The notes under the pieces were generated by a model, which saw only the letters and a program-made list of their open reading frames with translations, had not been told where the DNA came from and ran no database searches. This document shows, in pieces, positions 19,429-26,509 of a stretch of DNA of 64,000 nt. Numbering within the stretch: position 1 is the stretch's first letter; every line of letters starts with the position of its first letter. Source of the DNA: Pseudomonas sp. N40(2020) (lineage in GTDB: Bacteria; Pseudomonadota; Gammaproteobacteria; Pseudomonadales; Pseudomonadaceae); the NCBI RefSeq assembly GCF_014472415.1, contig NZ_JACSZV010000004.1, forward strand, positions 186,001-250,000. The letters run 5' to 3'. The translations under genes and the position numbers were made by a program.

Positions 19429-20160
19429 ATGTTGCCGCTGTGGATCGCCCTGCAATTTCTCAGCAGTTTGCCGATTCGTTTGCCGGGGATGCCGGAGCCG
19501 GAACAGCTTGGGCGATCACTGCTGTTCTATCCGTTGGTGGGGCTGCTGTTCGGCGTGATTCTGTGGGCGCTGAACTTGGTGTTGGCCGGTGCGCCGTTGC
19601 TGCTACATGCAGCGTTGCTGTTGACGGTGTGGGTGTTGCTCAGCGGCGCGTTGCACCTTGATGGGCTGGCCGACAGCGCCGATGCCTGGCTCGGCGGGTT
19701 TGGTGATCGTGAGCGCACGCTGACGATCATGAAAGATCCGCGCAGTGGGCCGATTGCGGTAGTGACGCTGGTGTTGGTGTTGTTGCTCAAGTTCGCCGCA
19801 TTGTTGGCGTTGATTGACCAGCAGCAGGCGGTGGCGCTGATCATCTTGCCGTTGCTCGGGCGGGCGGCGCTGCTGGGGTTGTTTCTGACCACGCCGTATG
19901 TGCGTGCGGGTGGGTTGGGGCAGGCATTGGCCGATCATCTGCCGCGCAGGGCGGGGTGGTGGGTGCTGGGAATCAGTGCCTTGGCTTGTGTGATCATCGC
20001 CGGGCTCAAGGCAATTGTTGCGCTGCTGGTCGCTGTTGGTGTGTTTGTCTGGTTGCGGCACTTGATGGTGCGGCGGTTGGGCGGGACGACCGGGGATACG
20101 GCGGGGGCTTTGCTGGAATTGCTGGAGATGGCGGTGTTGGTGGGGGTGGCGTTGTTTTAA
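19429..20160 (+). CDS. cobS: Adenosylcobinamide-GDP ribazoletransferase
   Basis: CobS (CobV) joins adenosylcobinamide-GDP and alpha-ribazole in the inner membrane, the last step of assembly. The 243 residues start at MLPLWIALQFLSSLPIRLPG, then GALHLDGLADSADAWLGGFG with the acidic DG-L-D-D motif, and RTLTIMKDPRSGPIAVVTL, followed by several membrane helices. The start at 19429 is one base after the cobC stop. It is the last gene of the cluster; a REP doublet follows within 5 bp and could act as the transcript's 3' structure. Confidence 0.95.
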   Translation: MLPLWIALQFLSSLPIRLPGMPEPEQLGRSLLFYPLVGLLFGVILWALNLVLAGAPLLLHAALLLTVWVLLSGALHLDGLADSADAWLGGFGDRERTLTIMKDPRSGPIAVVTLVLVLLLKFAALLALIDQQQAVALIILPLLGRAALLGLFLTTPYVRAGGLGQALADHLPRRAGWWVLGISALACVIIAGLKAIVALLVAVGVFVWLRHLMVRRLGGTTGDTAGALLELLEMAVLVGVALF

Positions 20161-20164
20161 AAGC

Positions 20165-20240
20165 AAAAGATCGAAGCCTTCGGCAGCTCGTAGATGGGAT
20201 TGCGTACCCTGTAGGAGCTGCCGAAGGCTGCGATCTTTTT
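20165..20240. repeat. REP doublet (GATCGCAGCCTTCGGCAGCTCCTACA family)
   Basis: AAAAGATCGAAGCCTTCGGC faces GCCGAAGGCTGCGATCTTTT with GCAGCTCGTAG/TGTAGGAGCTGC inside. A single mismatch (GAAG for GCAG) marks the left arm. The T-rich right end could serve as the terminator of the cobalamin operon. Confidence 0.85.
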
Positions 20241-20265
20241 ATCTGTAACTTGATTTAACACAGTC

Positions 20266-20281
20266 GCGGGTATATACACGC
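20266..20281. promoter_or_regulatory. Candidate MarR operator 1
   Basis: GCGGGTATATACACGC, a near-palindrome, ends 3 bp before the ATG of the MarR gene. It matches the perfect palindrome at 20711-20726 at 15 of 16 positions. The position implies autorepression. Confidence 0.7.
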
Positions 20282-20284
20282 ACC

Positions 20285-20689
20285 ATGCTTCCTTCTCAGT
20301 GTTTATGCACCAACCTGCGTCGCGCCGCTCGTGGCGTCAGCAGGCATTACGACGGCGCTCTCGATGGCTTCGGGATCAACGTTGCCCAGTATTCTTTGCT
20401 GTGCAATCTGCAACGTCTGGATCAACCGAGCATTTCTGAACTGGCCGAAGCCATGGGCCTGGATCGCAGCACCCTCGGGCGCAATCTGCGCGTGCTCGAA
20501 GGCGAAGGGCTGGTGGCGCTGGCTGAGGGCGAAGACATGCGCAACCGCATCGTCAAGCTCACCGATACCGGTGTGCAGCGCCTGGCGGCAGCTTTGCCGG
20601 CGTGGGAAGCGGCGCAGCAGCGGTTGATCGACCGCTTGGGTGCCGAGAAGCGTGAGACCTTGCTCAGACTGCTGGACGAACTGGCATAG
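20285..20689 (+). CDS. MarR family transcriptional regulator
   Basis: A 134-residue winged-helix regulator. The N-terminal helix CLCTNLRRAARGVSRHYDGA, the recognition helix region SISELAEAMGLDRSTLGRNL and the wing GLVALAEGEDMRNRIVKLTD are typical MarR features. MarR proteins bind palindromes as dimers and lose affinity on binding phenols, oxidants or other ligands. Two matching palindromes flank it, one at its own start and one before the following MFS gene, so it probably represses both. There is no clear Shine-Dalgarno sequence because the operator abuts the ATG; the message may be leaderless or start downstream. Confidence 0.93.
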   Translation: MLPSQCLCTNLRRAARGVSRHYDGALDGFGINVAQYSLLCNLQRLDQPSISELAEAMGLDRSTLGRNLRVLEGEGLVALAEGEDMRNRIVKLTDTGVQRLAAALPAWEAAQQRLIDRLGAEKRETLLRLLDELA

Positions 20690-20710
20690 CGCCGGTTTTT
20701 TCGGATTCAA

Positions 20711-20726
20711 GCGGGTATATACCCGC
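20711..20726. promoter_or_regulatory. Candidate MarR operator 2
   Basis: GCGGGTATATACCCGC is a perfect 16-bp palindrome 15 bp before the MFS start codon. The same sequence occurs, with one change, before the MarR gene. Confidence 0.75.
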
Positions 20727-20741
20727 GACTGGAGAATAACA

Positions 20742-21944
20742 ATGACATCGATGTGGCGTACGTGCGGTTGGGTGTTGCTGGGGAGTGCGCTGATCCTGGC
20801 GTTGTCATTGGGCGTGCGGCACGGTTTCGGTCTGTTTCTGTCGCCGATGAGCGCGCAGTTCGGCTGGGGGCGTGAAGTGTTCGCCTTCGCTATCGCCTTG
20901 CAGAACCTGATCTGGGGCCTGGCCCAGCCGTTCACTGGTGCGCTGGCCGACCGTTTCGGTGCGGCGAAAGTGGTATTGGTCGGCGGTGTGCTCTACGCCT
21001 TGGGCTTGGTGTGTATGGGCTTGTCCGACTCGGCGGTGACTCTCTCGCTGAGCGCCGGTTTGCTGATCGGTATCGGTTTGTCCGGCACCTCGTTCTCGGT
21101 GATCCTCGGCGTGGTCGGTCGCGCCGTGCCACCGGAGAAACGCAGCATGGGCATGGGTATTGCCAGCGCTGCGGGTTCTTTCGGCCAGTTCGCCATGTTG
21201 CCGGGTACGTTGGGGCTGATTGGCTGGCTCGGATGGTCCGCCGCGTTGCTGGTGTTGGGCCTGTTGGTGGCGATGATCGTGCCGCTGGTGAGCATGCTCA
21301 AGGACAAACCGCTGCCGGTGCTCGGCCATGAGCAAACATTATCCGAGGTCCTGCGCGAAGCCTGTTCGCATTCCGGGTTCTGGCTGTTGGCGTTGGGCTT
21401 TTTTGTCTGTGGATTTCAGGTCGTTTTTATCGGTGTGCATCTGCCGGCGTATCTGGTCGATCAACACCTGCCGGCCACAGTCGGCACCACGGTGCTGGCG
21501 CTGATCGGCCTGTTCAACATCTTCGGCACCTACACGGCCGGATGGCTGGGTGGGCGCATGTCCAAGCCGCGCTTGCTGACGGCACTGTATTTGTTGCGGG
21601 CAGTGGTGATCGTGTTGTTCTTGTGGTTGCCGGTGACGACGACAACGGCCTATCTGTTCGGCATGGCCATGGGGTTCTTGTGGCTGTCGACGGTGCCGTT
21701 GACCAACGGTACGGTGGCGACCTTGTTTGGCGTGCGAAACCTGTCCATGCTCGGTGGCATCGTGTTCCTGTTCCATCAGCTCGGTTCGTTCCTCGGCGGC
21801 TGGCTGGGCGGAGTGGTGTATGACCGTACCGGGAGTTATGACTTGATCTGGCAAGTGGCGGTGCTTCTGAGCCTGCTGGCGGCTGCGTTGAATTGGCTGG
21901 TGCGCGAGCGTCCGGTCGAGCGCCTGCAAGCGAGCGCCGTATGA
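20742..21944 (+). CDS. MFS transporter (putative efflux or organic acid permease)
   Basis: A 400-residue, twelve-helix major facilitator. The start at 20742 has GGAG 7 nt upstream. N-terminal features: LSLGVRHGFGLFLSPMSAQF, WGLAQPFTGALADRFGAAKV with the loop 2-3 MFS motif, and GLSGTSFSVILGVVGRAVPPEKR. The layout resembles the oxalate/formate antiporter-like and YbfB-like subgroup, so substrate and direction remain open. Regulation by the upstream MarR protein is suggested by the palindrome just before the gene. A 40-residue membrane peptide gene overlaps its stop codon by ATGA. Confidence 0.88.
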   Translation: MTSMWRTCGWVLLGSALILALSLGVRHGFGLFLSPMSAQFGWGREVFAFAIALQNLIWGLAQPFTGALADRFGAAKVVLVGGVLYALGLVCMGLSDSAVTLSLSAGLLIGIGLSGTSFSVILGVVGRAVPPEKRSMGMGIASAAGSFGQFAMLPGTLGLIGWLGWSAALLVLGLLVAMIVPLVSMLKDKPLPVLGHEQTLSEVLREACSHSGFWLLALGFFVCGFQVVFIGVHLPAYLVDQHLPATVGTTVLALIGLFNIFGTYTAGWLGGRMSKPRLLTALYLLRAVVIVLFLWLPVTTTTAYLFGMAMGFLWLSTVPLTNGTVATLFGVRNLSMLGGIVFLFHQLGSFLGGWLGGVVYDRTGSYDLIWQVAVLLSLLAAALNWLVRERPVERLQASAV

Positions 21945-22063
21945 GCCGACTCTGGCCACGCATTGCCTCTATTGCACTCGGCACCGCCCTGCTGGCGCTG
22001 GTGTGGTGGGGCTGGCATCAGGGTGGTCTGGCCTTGATGCAGTTGGGCATGAGTATTTGCTAG
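21941..22063 (+). CDS. Small membrane protein (40 residues) coupled to the MFS gene
   Basis: ATG at 21941 overlaps the MFS stop (ATGA); stop TAG at 22061-22063. The product starts MSRLWPRIASIALGTALLAL and continues with VWWGWHQGG, so it has one hydrophobic helix (about residues 8-25) with a basic start, and ends in MGMSIC-like residues with a terminal Cys. I see no family. The overlap with the MFS gene suggests translation coupled to the transporter; a small subunit or stability factor is possible but unproven. Confidence 0.6.
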   Translation: MSRLWPRIASIALGTALLALVWWGWHQGGLALMQLGMSIC

Positions 22064-22117
22064 AAAGAAGCCCGGCGAGTAACTTCATGGTTTGAAGACT
22101 TCTCAAGGATGCCCGAC

Positions 22118-22678
22118 ATGCTGATGCGCTGGTGTGCTGTTCCCGCGTTGCTGATGGCGTTGACTGGCCTGGCTCAGGCCGCTGACTGTCCGGAATTGTT
22201 GCAAGGCTCGCTGCCCAAATTGCGCGCCAAGGAATCCATCGATCTGTGTCAGCGCTATGCCGATAAACCGCTGGTGGTGATCAATACCGCCAGCTTCTGT
22301 GGTTTTGCGCCACAGTTCGAAGGCCTTGAGGCGCTCAATCAGCGCTACAAGGCGCAGGGGCTGGAAATGCTCGGCGTACCGTCAAACGACTTCAAACAAG
22401 AGTCCAAGGACAGCGCCGAGACCGCCAAGGTCTGCTACGCCAACTATGGCGTGACGTTCGCCATGACCGAGCCGCAAAAAGTACGCGGTGATGACGCCAC
22501 GCATCTGTTCCAGGTGCTCGCTGCGCAGAGCAGTGCGCCGAAGTGGAATTTCTATAAGTACGTGGTCGATCGTCAGGGTAAAGTGATCGCCAATTTCTCC
22601 AGCCTGACCAAGCCCGATGATCCGGAATTTATTGCGGCGATCGAGAAGGCTATTGCTTCAAAACCACTGAAACCCTGA
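22118..22678 (+). CDS. Glutathione peroxidase family protein, exported
   Basis: A thiol peroxidase of the glutathione peroxidase fold with a cleavable signal ([20 protein letters not shown], then AAD). I prefer the ATG at 22118 because AAGGA lies 8 nt before it; an ATG at 22109 overlaps that site. The catalytic tetrad looks complete: Cys in [18 protein letters not shown], Gln in [10 protein letters not shown], Trp and Asn in [15 protein letters not shown]. Export is unusual for bacterial members and places it in the periplasm, where it would act on peroxides with an unknown thiol partner. The 186 residues are a normal length. Confidence 0.9.
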   Translation: MLMRWCAVPALLMALTGLAQAADCPELLQGSLPKLRAKESIDLCQRYADKPLVVINTASFCGFAPQFEGLEALNQRYKAQGLEMLGVPSNDFKQESKDSAETAKVCYANYGVTFAMTEPQKVRGDDATHLFQVLAAQSSAPKWNFYKYVVDRQGKVIANFSSLTKPDDPEFIAAIEKAIASKPLKP

Positions 22679-22690
22679 TCGGCACCCATG

Positions 22691-22728
22691 AAAAAGCCCC
22701 GCCTCTGCAAAGAGAGCGGGGCTTTTTT
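22691..22728. terminator. Bidirectional terminator
   Basis: AAAAAGCCCCGC and GCGGGGCTTTTTT form a stem with a 14-nt loop between the convergent peroxidase and FadL genes, with A- and T-runs on both sides. Confidence 0.9.
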
Positions 22729-22759
22729 GTGGGCGAGGGATCAGCCTCGCCCAACAGCA

Positions 22760-24031
22760 TCAGAAGCGGTAAGTAGCGCCGACACCGAAACCGTTTGCCG
22801 AGTTTTCATACTTGGAGTTGTAAGTCTGGCCACGATCGTTTTCGTTGCGAATGTTGACCGACTCTTCCTTCAGGTACGAATAAGCGACGTCGATGGTCAG
22901 GTCTTCGGTCGGGCTCCAGCCAGCGCCGATGCTGAAGATGGTCCGGTCGCCGGTAGGGATGCGCGGCGAACGGTCGACGTTGTTGGTTGGCGACTGGTCG
23001 AAGGTCAGACCGGTACGCAGTACCCATTCCTTGTTCAACTGATACGAAGTACCGATTGCATAGGCCCAGCTGTCATGCCAGTTCTGGTCTTCGTTGATCT
23101 CGCCGAACTGGCCGGCCAGCGCCGGCTGTACGCCGGAGTTCTTGACGGTGATCTTCTCCAGCTGGCTCCAGCGGGTGAAGGTAGTACCGGCATAAACGTT
23201 CCAGCGGTCGTTGATCGCCTGGGTGACCGAGAGGTCGACGGACTCAGGTGTGGTGATCTTCAACGAAGCATCGTACTTCTGGCTCGGGTTCAGACCGGCC
23301 AAAGCCAGTACACCGTAGTTGACCTTGGTGTTGCCTTCGAGCTTGTAGTCGACTTTCGAGTGGTACGTCAGACCCACGCGGGTAGAGTCGGTGGCTTGTA
23401 CCAGCAAACCAACGTTGTAGCCCAGTGCGGTGTCGTCACCCTTGATCTTGACCTTGCCGTCTGGCGCTGCCTGAGTGATCGACAGGTTGGATTCCAACGA
23501 ACCGTCGATGCGGTTGATGGTCGGGCCGAAACCGATCGACACCTTGTCGTTGAAGGCGTAGCTGACGGTTGGCTGGAAGGTGATGACTTGTACTTCGGAC
23601 TTGCTGCCAAAGTAACGGCCGGCAAAGCCGTTTTCATAATCAGTGATCAGGCCGAACGGCACATAAACGCCGAGGCCGAATGCCCAGTGATCATCAATCG
23701 GTTTGACGTAGAAGCCCATAGGTACAGCGGTGAAGGGCACCATGTCGCCTTTGTTGCTGCCGCCGTTGGGGCTGGAGCTGGCATTGCTGATATCGGTATG
23801 AGCATCGACAACTGCTACACCACCGGTAACTTGTTCGCGCTTGATGCGCGACATGCCGGCGGGGTTGCCATAAACAGTACTTGCGTCGTCTGCAGAAGAA
23901 GATCGCCCGGCAAAACCAGTCCCCATCCCACTGATGCTTTGTTCGTTGAGGGCAAAGCCGGCCGCGAAAATTTGAGTGGAGGCAAGGGTAACGGCAAGGC
24001 TAAGGGTGGTTTTGAGCATGACTTTTTTCAT
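22760..24031 (-). CDS. FadL/OmpP1/TodX family outer membrane channel
   Basis: A 423-residue outer membrane beta-barrel of the FadL family for uptake of long-chain fatty acids or other hydrophobic compounds. The signal is LKTTLSLAVTLASTQIFAAG; the mature start GFALNEQSISGMGTGFAGRS is the FadL plug with the conserved NEQS and the GMG turn. The protein closes with FGVGATYRF, the outer membrane insertion motif ending in Phe. AGGAGTT precedes the ATG by 7 nt. The size and ending fit FadL; the exact substrate is not evident. It stands alone, with a shared terminator downstream. Confidence 0.93.
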   Translation of the reverse strand: MKKVMLKTTLSLAVTLASTQIFAAGFALNEQSISGMGTGFAGRSSSADDASTVYGNPAGMSRIKREQVTGGVAVVDAHTDISNASSSPNGGSNKGDMVPFTAVPMGFYVKPIDDHWAFGLGVYVPFGLITDYENGFAGRYFGSKSEVQVITFQPTVSYAFNDKVSIGFGPTINRIDGSLESNLSITQAAPDGKVKIKGDDTALGYNVGLLVQATDSTRVGLTYHSKVDYKLEGNTKVNYGVLALAGLNPSQKYDASLKITTPESVDLSVTQAINDRWNVYAGTTFTRWSQLEKITVKNSGVQPALAGQFGEINEDQNWHDSWAYAIGTSYQLNKEWVLRTGLTFDQSPTNNVDRSPRIPTGDRTIFSIGAGWSPTEDLTIDVAYSYLKEESVNIRNENDRGQTYNSKYENSANGFGVGATYRF

Positions 24032-24177
24032 TATTAGAACTCCTGATGATCACCGGGGCGAAAATTACCAACATTTTCGCCTCAGCGCTATAGTCTGTAT
24101 GCCTTGAGTTAGAGCGGTTTTGTAGGACAATCAGACCAAAATCACGGCCTGTTGAGCGATCTTGTGAAACTGCTCGG

Positions 24178-24660
24178 TCAGCAAGCGACCTGATTCAGCG
24201 GTGAAACACAAGTTTGCCAGGCGTATGTGAAGTCACGCAGACGACCCTGAGGCTGGAAGGTCTGACGCCAGATGCGCGCCATGCCGAGCAGATCGTTCGG
24301 TTCGGGGAGGGTGGGGTTTTGTTCTTCTACCAATAGCCAGGCGATGGCTGTGGCGTAACGCAGATTGACGGTCAGTTCCAGGTGCGGGCCGGTTAGAAAG
24401 GCATGTTGACTGGCGAGCCCGCGAACCAGGCTGGCACGCTCCGGATCGAGCGCGAGGTAATCATCCCAGAGTGCCTGATGACGATGCTCGGCGATGCGGT
24501 AGAGGCCGTGGCCATGGCGGTCATGCAGGGCGGATCCGAGGGCGGACTGGCTGGCGGCAATGCCCAGCAAAAGGGATTCGGCGGTTGCACAGTGACGTCC
24601 CAGATAAATCAGCGTAGGACGGATCACATAGCGACACAGTTCGCTGGCAGCGATACCCAT
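24178..24660 (-). CDS. Conserved hypothetical protein (160 residues)
   Basis: Not assigned. The N-terminus reads ASELCRYVIRPTLIYLGRHC followed by AESLLLGIAASQSALGSALH, which reminds me of a phage-associated protein family that begins with an ELC-FVIRPTL-YLG pattern and a 'TAASE-GLG' loop; this is recollection only. The remainder has several Trp and a final AWQTCVSPLNQVAC. No signal or membrane segment. It stands alone upstream of fadL on the same strand, 146 bp away. Confidence 0.65.
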   Translation of the reverse strand: MGIAASELCRYVIRPTLIYLGRHCATAESLLLGIAASQSALGSALHDRHGHGLYRIAEHRHQALWDDYLALDPERASLVRGLASQHAFLTGPHLELTVNLRYATAIAWLLVEEQNPTLPEPNDLLGMARIWRQTFQPQGRLRDFTYAWQTCVSPLNQVAC

Positions 24661-24882
24661 AAATCCCTCGGATCTTGTTATTGGGCGGCGAAACCTGAAG
24701 GGGGCCTTGGCAGCGGTGGATCGACTCAGGCTCGCCGGAAGCGGATCACGCCGCTTGAGTTGAAGTGTAGTGTCATATTCGCGACGTAAAGGCCTGTTTT
24801 TAAAATATTTCCGGCTGCGAGTTATAACCCTTATATCCGATGGTGCTTATGCGCCAAGAGTAAAAAGTGAAACATCAGGCAA

Positions 24883-24915
24883 TAAAAAGCCCCGCGTTTT
24901 AAGCGAGGCTTTTGC
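24883..24915 (-). terminator. Terminator of the 74-residue gene
   Basis: AAAAGCCCCGC and GCGAGGCTTTT form a stem with a TTTTAA loop and one mismatch; on the minus strand it ends in TTTTTATT, 21 bp after the stop codon of the gene at 24936. Confidence 0.75.
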
Positions 24916-24935
24916 TTTTGCAGCCTTTGCGGCTC

Positions 24936-25160
24936 TCAGGCAATCAATGCCTGACGGGTACGGTCGATCACGGCCTGCAGCGGTTCGGCGCTGGAGTATT
25001 GATCGGGGTACAGACGCTCGCTGTGGCGGGCGATCCCGTGTTCATTGACTACGGTGAAGCTGAAGCAGCCTTTGCGAGCGGCCATGATCAGGCAGTTCAT
25101 TGGAGCAAAAGCATTGGTTAGGGTGCGAATGGCATCCTGAGTATGGATTTGAGTAGACAT
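24936..25160 (-). CDS. Small conserved hypothetical protein (74 residues)
   Basis: A 74-residue soluble protein: begins MSTQIHTQDAIRTLTNAFAP, has a central CLIMAARKGCFSFTVVNEHG and a helical end AEPLQAVIDRTRQALIA. No family is recognised, but the coding pattern, good terminator and an AGGAAC 12 nt before the ATG support a real gene. Pseudomonas genomes carry similar short proteins near here, as I recall. Function unknown. Confidence 0.7.
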   Translation of the reverse strand: MSTQIHTQDAIRTLTNAFAPMNCLIMAARKGCFSFTVVNEHGIARHSERLYPDQYSSAEPLQAVIDRTRQALIA

Positions 25161-26124
25161 AGTTATTAGGTGTTCCTACAAATGACACGGATAAGAACCG
25201 TGCAACGTTAAAACGTTCCAGTAATGTCGACCACCATTGGTCGAACAAAGAACCCGACTGGAACAAAGCAGCCAGTTTGAAGCGCTGATAATTTGGCGCG
25301 CTTGGGCTGGCAGGTAGGTACTTAGGAGGGCAGGCAACACATCAAGGGCAAAGGTTCTGGGCCCGGGGTGAAGATCCTGATCAATTTGCAGGTTGGTTCG
25401 GTCAGAGTAAGTAGCCTTCGCAACACCCTTTGCATTCATTCAAAGGCGGTGTCGTCGCAAGATTTACCTGGAAACCATCGAGGGGTCGTTCCCGCTTTTT
25501 TCGGTGAAGGCTTCTGTGAAGAAGATTGACCGTGGGGATGTGTTCGACCGGAATTGACTTTCAGCTTGGTACTAACGCCGCGGATACTAACGGATCGAAA
25601 TGGGTAAAGCAAACTCTGCGGTGAAAAATATTGCAGGCGGGGGCCAGATCTGCCTTGCGAGACGCTGGACTGCCCCGAACTGGCTCACATCTTGACCGTT
25701 GGTCGGTGAAGGATTTTTTATAAAACCACGCGACAGAGCGGCTTATCCCCAGGGTTACTGCCAAAACGACTCGAAAAAGCGCATCGATATAACCGGGTAA
25801 CAGGTACTTGTGCACATTAGTTGCGCGCGCTGTAACGGCGCTGTCACATCAATCCTGACTCCGATGGCTGCCTGTAACGAAAGTTTAAGTCAATGAAAAA
25901 CATCGCTTTTTTTTGTTGGTGAAAAAATCGTCAGTTTGACTGCGAGCCCCATTCCACAAGGCTTTGCGACGGTTGGAGGGCGGTTGTCCACTGAGTTATC
26001 CACAGCTTCTGTGGATTGTCCCGAGCGCTTGCTCTAGGACGGGCGTGCCGGGTTATTTTTCGACTTTACCTGTAAGAAAAAGAGAGTAGAGTGGCGCGCC
26101 TTCCGATCTGTCCCACAGTGCTTT
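25161..26124. other. Long intergenic region with no convincing gene
   Basis: About 960 bp lack a credible gene. Open frames on the minus strand (25176-25439 and 25561-25815) have poor start context and codon use unlike neighbours, and I leave them out. The base composition is more AT-rich than the surroundings. Near the right end are a T-run (CGCTTTTTTTTGTTGG, 25905-25920) and TTATCCACAGCTTCTGTGGA (25996-26015), which contains a perfect DnaA box (25996-26004). It could host a small RNA or promoter for the Sel1 gene, but I cannot show it. Confidence 0.45.
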
Positions 26125-26448
26125 ATGAAGTTTCGCTCAGTATCAGACTCTGTTACCTCAGAACCTCCCCGTGTTACCTCTCCTAAGCGATTTTCCGTGC
26201 GCGTTGCCGAGTGGCTGCTCGACAGCCCGCGCCTGAGCGACAGCCATAACGCCAAACACCTGGCCGGCCGCTTGCTCAAGCAACCGGCGCGCGAAGGCGT
26301 GGTCGCTGCGCAAAGCCGTCTCGGCCTGTTGATGTGCCGCGAGTGTGGCAATGCCCGGGATCGCCGCATCGGTCAGGATCTGTTACGCCAGGCCGCCCGC
26401 GCCGGCGATCACCGTGCGCAACAGGAACTTGGCCTCATCGAAGACTGA
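26125..26448 (+). CDS. Small Sel1-repeat-like protein
   Basis: A 107-residue protein whose second half contains helix pairs of Sel1 type: AAQSRLGLLMCRECGNARDR and IGQDLLRQAARAGDHRAQQE, ending LGLIED. The N-terminal 35 residues are Ser/Pro-rich and basic. Sel1 proteins are helical scaffolds; no partner is evident. It precedes rmuC by 61 bp on the same strand. A second Sel1-like protein sits at 46332. Confidence 0.75.
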   Translation: MKFRSVSDSVTSEPPRVTSPKRFSVRVAEWLLDSPRLSDSHNAKHLAGRLLKQPAREGVVAAQSRLGLLMCRECGNARDRRIGQDLLRQAARAGDHRAQQELGLIED

Positions 26449-26509
26449 GCTGTCCAAGTTCTGACACCTTGGTTAACCTTCAGACTTTATCGGATCGGCA
26501 GGAGTGGCT

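Noticed and set aside
25176..25439. Minus-strand frame of 87 codons
   Set aside because: No ribosome binding site, codon use unlike neighbours, and nothing recognisable in the product.
25561..25815. Minus-strand frame of 84 codons with a hydrophobic start
   Set aside because: Weak start context, Cys- and Arg-rich random-looking tail, no supporting context.
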